Origin: an uncultured Pseudomonadota bacterium
Lineage (GTDB): Bacteria > Myxococcota_A > UBA796 > CAJQPC01
Reading direction: 5' to 3'
Assembly: GCA_913060515.1 (NCBI GenBank)
Contig: CAJXRZ010000015.1
Location: 39,178 to 103,177 of the forward strand
Length of the DNA stretch: 64,000 nucleotides
Made by a program: the position numbers and the translations under genes. The notes below the pieces were generated by a model. That model did not search any database, was not told where the DNA came from, and worked only from the letters and a program-made list of their open reading frames with translations. The stretch's first letter is position 1, and every line of letters begins with the position of its first letter. This document shows positions 62,681-64,000 of the stretch, one piece after another.

Positions 62681-63950
62681 ATGAACAAAAAAACACTGCT
62701 CCGCGTTGCCTTGGGATTGAGCCTGGGATTGATCGCCGTTGAAGGCGCGGCCTGGGCCGTGGATGGGGGAGGCTTTCCGGTCTTCAACCGCTTCGTGCCC
62801 GACCAGGCCCTTGGGGTGCGCCTGGAAGCGGGCGCCAACACACGGCTGACCTTCCGCGGAAACACCACGGAGATCCAGGTCAACCAAGACGGCTACCGAG
62901 GGCAAGACTGGGGCCCCTCGGAAGAGGGCGAGGTGCTCATCGTGGGGGACTCCCAGATCTTCGGATTGGGGGTCAACGACGAGGAGACCCACAGCGCCAT
63001 TCTGGCTGAGATCAGTGGCCGGAAAGTGCTCAACGGCGGGGTCATCACCTACGGACCCAGTGAGTACCGCGCAGTGGTCACCGAGCAGCTGGCCGCACGC
63101 GAGGGCATCAGCGAGGTCGTGGTGGTCTACAACTTCGCCAACGACCCTTTCGAGCTGGGCAACCCCAACACAGGCCGCCACAAGGTGGTCGATGGCTGGG
63201 CCCTGCGCAAGGAGCTGGCCCCGGAGTCCGTGGTTCAGTTCCCGGGTCGAAGCTGGCTGATGGGACAGAGCCATGCGGTCTACCACCTGCGCAAACTGCT
63301 TCACGCCGGAGACCAGGAGAGCGCCAACCTGCCCAGTGAAGGAGACTTCCAACAGATGGTCACCGCGCAGGTGCAGGGAGAGCAGCAAGCCAGCGCCGGC
63401 GAGAGCCAAGCCGCCACGCGCAGCAACCAGTACGCCAGCCAACACGCGCAGCTCTCCGGGAGCGAGGCCAGCTTGGCCCTGTTGCTCTGGGAGGTCGAGC
63501 ACCCCGGCGTAGACCCGATTGAGGCGATTCAAGAGAAGCTGCCGCCCGAGAGTCCCTACCTGGACGTGCTCTTCCCCCAGAACGTTGAAGCTGCGCGGCC
63601 CGTCCCGGACATCGCCGCCCTGCTCCTAACCAGCGCACAGCGTCTGCAGGGTGCAGAGGAGAAGCTCGAGGCATGGGCCAAAGCGCATCCAGGGGCCAAG
63701 GCCAAGAAGATCAACCAGTTGCTGGAACAGCGCCGTGCTCTGCGCACCGAACTGGAGCTCTCCACGCCCCTGTACAGCGCAGGCTGGACCCCCTCCTCCC
63801 CCTTCTGGACCGAGCTGGTCGCCCTCCAGGCTCTGTGCGCCGAACACGGCGCGACCCTCACCGTCGTGGGCCTGCCACTGGACGTTCAGATCGATCCCGC
63901 CGAGTGGGACAAGTACGAGCAGCCGCGCCAAGACATGAGCGAGACCCTGG
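62681..63950 (+). CDS. SGNH/GDSL-hydrolase-like exported protein, 3' end missing
   Basis: The visible 423 residues begin with a signal-anchor (MNKKTLLRVALGLSLGLIAVEGAAWA). The first SGNH block IVGDSQIFGLG (GDS with the nucleophile Ser) is clear, followed by VLNGGVITYGPSEY and VVVVYNFANDP, as in AlgJ/AlgX-like or DltD-like O-acetyl transferases and esterases. A helical insert follows (about residues 220-370). The genuine sequence ends at 63950; the frame that continues beyond is adapter. The C-terminal His/Asp catalytic block is therefore not visible. Confidence 0.8.
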
Positions 63951-64000
63951 CTGTCTCTTATACACATCTGACGCTGCCGACGAAGAGGATAGTGTAGATC
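63951..64000. other. Nextera (Tn5) sequencing adapter, not genomic
   Basis: 63951-63969 is the Tn5 mosaic end CTGTCTCTTATACACATCT. It is followed by GACGCTGCCGACGA (63970-63983), the 8-base index AGAGGATA (63984-63991; reverse complement TATCCTCT, the S503/N503 index) and GTGTAGATC (63992-64000), the start of the Illumina P5 tail. This is exactly the i5-side adapter order, so the contig end is library sequence. Translations give the well-known artefact ends SYTHL and, on the other strand, MCIRDS. Confidence 0.98.

Noticed and set aside
63626..63967. Minus-strand gene beginning with MCIRDS
   Set aside because: Its first codons are the Nextera mosaic end; the rest is the antisense of the SGNH-like gene.

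Overview
The window is a gene-dense, GC-rich chromosomal segment of a Gram-negative bacterium. The best fit is a myxobacterium-like lineage (Myxococcota or the former Deltaproteobacteria). The reasons are a Ser/Thr kinase fused to a formylglycine-generating-enzyme (FGE) fold, a stand-alone FHA regulator, a caspase-fold protein, strong sigma-54 promoters, an OmpA protein with thrombospondin type-3 calcium repeats, and about eleven lipoproteins, several with Asp/Thr/Gly-rich linkers after the lipid-attachment Cys. This assignment is inference; no rRNA or ribosomal protein gene is present. The contig was built from a Nextera Illumina library: the last 50 bases (63951-64000) are adapter, not genome.

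Layout. 1-1.8 kb: the end of an RDD-family gene, then a sigma-54-driven trio of small envelope genes. 1.8-7.9 kb, minus strand: thiC behind a TPP riboswitch followed by two secreted proteins, then membrane proteins. At 7.9 kb lies tRNA-Leu(CAG) with its own promoter and a partly duplicated terminator. 8.1-15 kb is the most accessory-looking block: two tandem class-3 lipases, an FHA/winged-helix protein, a caspase-fold protein whose C-terminal part is out of frame behind a run of nine G, and a Ser/Thr kinase with a non-catalytic FGE fold. 15-20.5 kb: a TetR-NUDIX pair, a sigma-54-driven operon of two beta-propeller lipoproteins and an outer-membrane protein, and a DUF4332 protein. 20.5-25.3 kb: an lgt-WD40-sulfatase operon and a beta-helix lipoprotein. 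25.3-25.7 kb: a non-coding repeat locus (two 57-bp hairpin repeats around 13-bp tandem repeats).

25.7-35.2 kb: a large unknown protein, recJ, and a five-gene minus-strand envelope operon (metallophosphoesterase, MCE/MlaD protein, exporter-type permease, TPR lipoprotein, LolA/DUF4292-like lipoprotein). 35.3-38.9 kb: a deleted cation-diffusion-facilitator pseudogene, murJ, fabL and a TPR protein. 39-44.3 kb: OmpA/TSP3 protein and a divergent three-subunit molybdenum hydroxylase lacking its usual catalytic Glu. 44.4-53.3 kb: glycogen phosphorylase, an ATP-grasp protein, then minus-strand genes for a DNase-I-like lipoprotein, ilvE, an active/inactive M16 pair, a sulfotransferase and a small lipoprotein. 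53.4-60.6 kb: an AlkD/AlkC-like HEAT protein, DUF2237, yaaA, an M60-like lipoprotein, SUFU-domain, Rieske and SRPBCC genes, and an M50 protease. 60.6-64 kb: a compositionally different patch with an interrupted small secreted protein and a PDZ protein, a small acidic protein, and an SGNH-like gene cut off by the adapter.

Genes are very tightly packed, and ATGA or TGATG stop/start overlaps are the rule inside operons, so translational coupling is widely used. The strongest candidate for an undescribed system is the 8.1-15 kb block, where a kinase/lectin-fold sensor, a phosphopeptide-binding regulator, a caspase-type effector and two lipases lie side by side.
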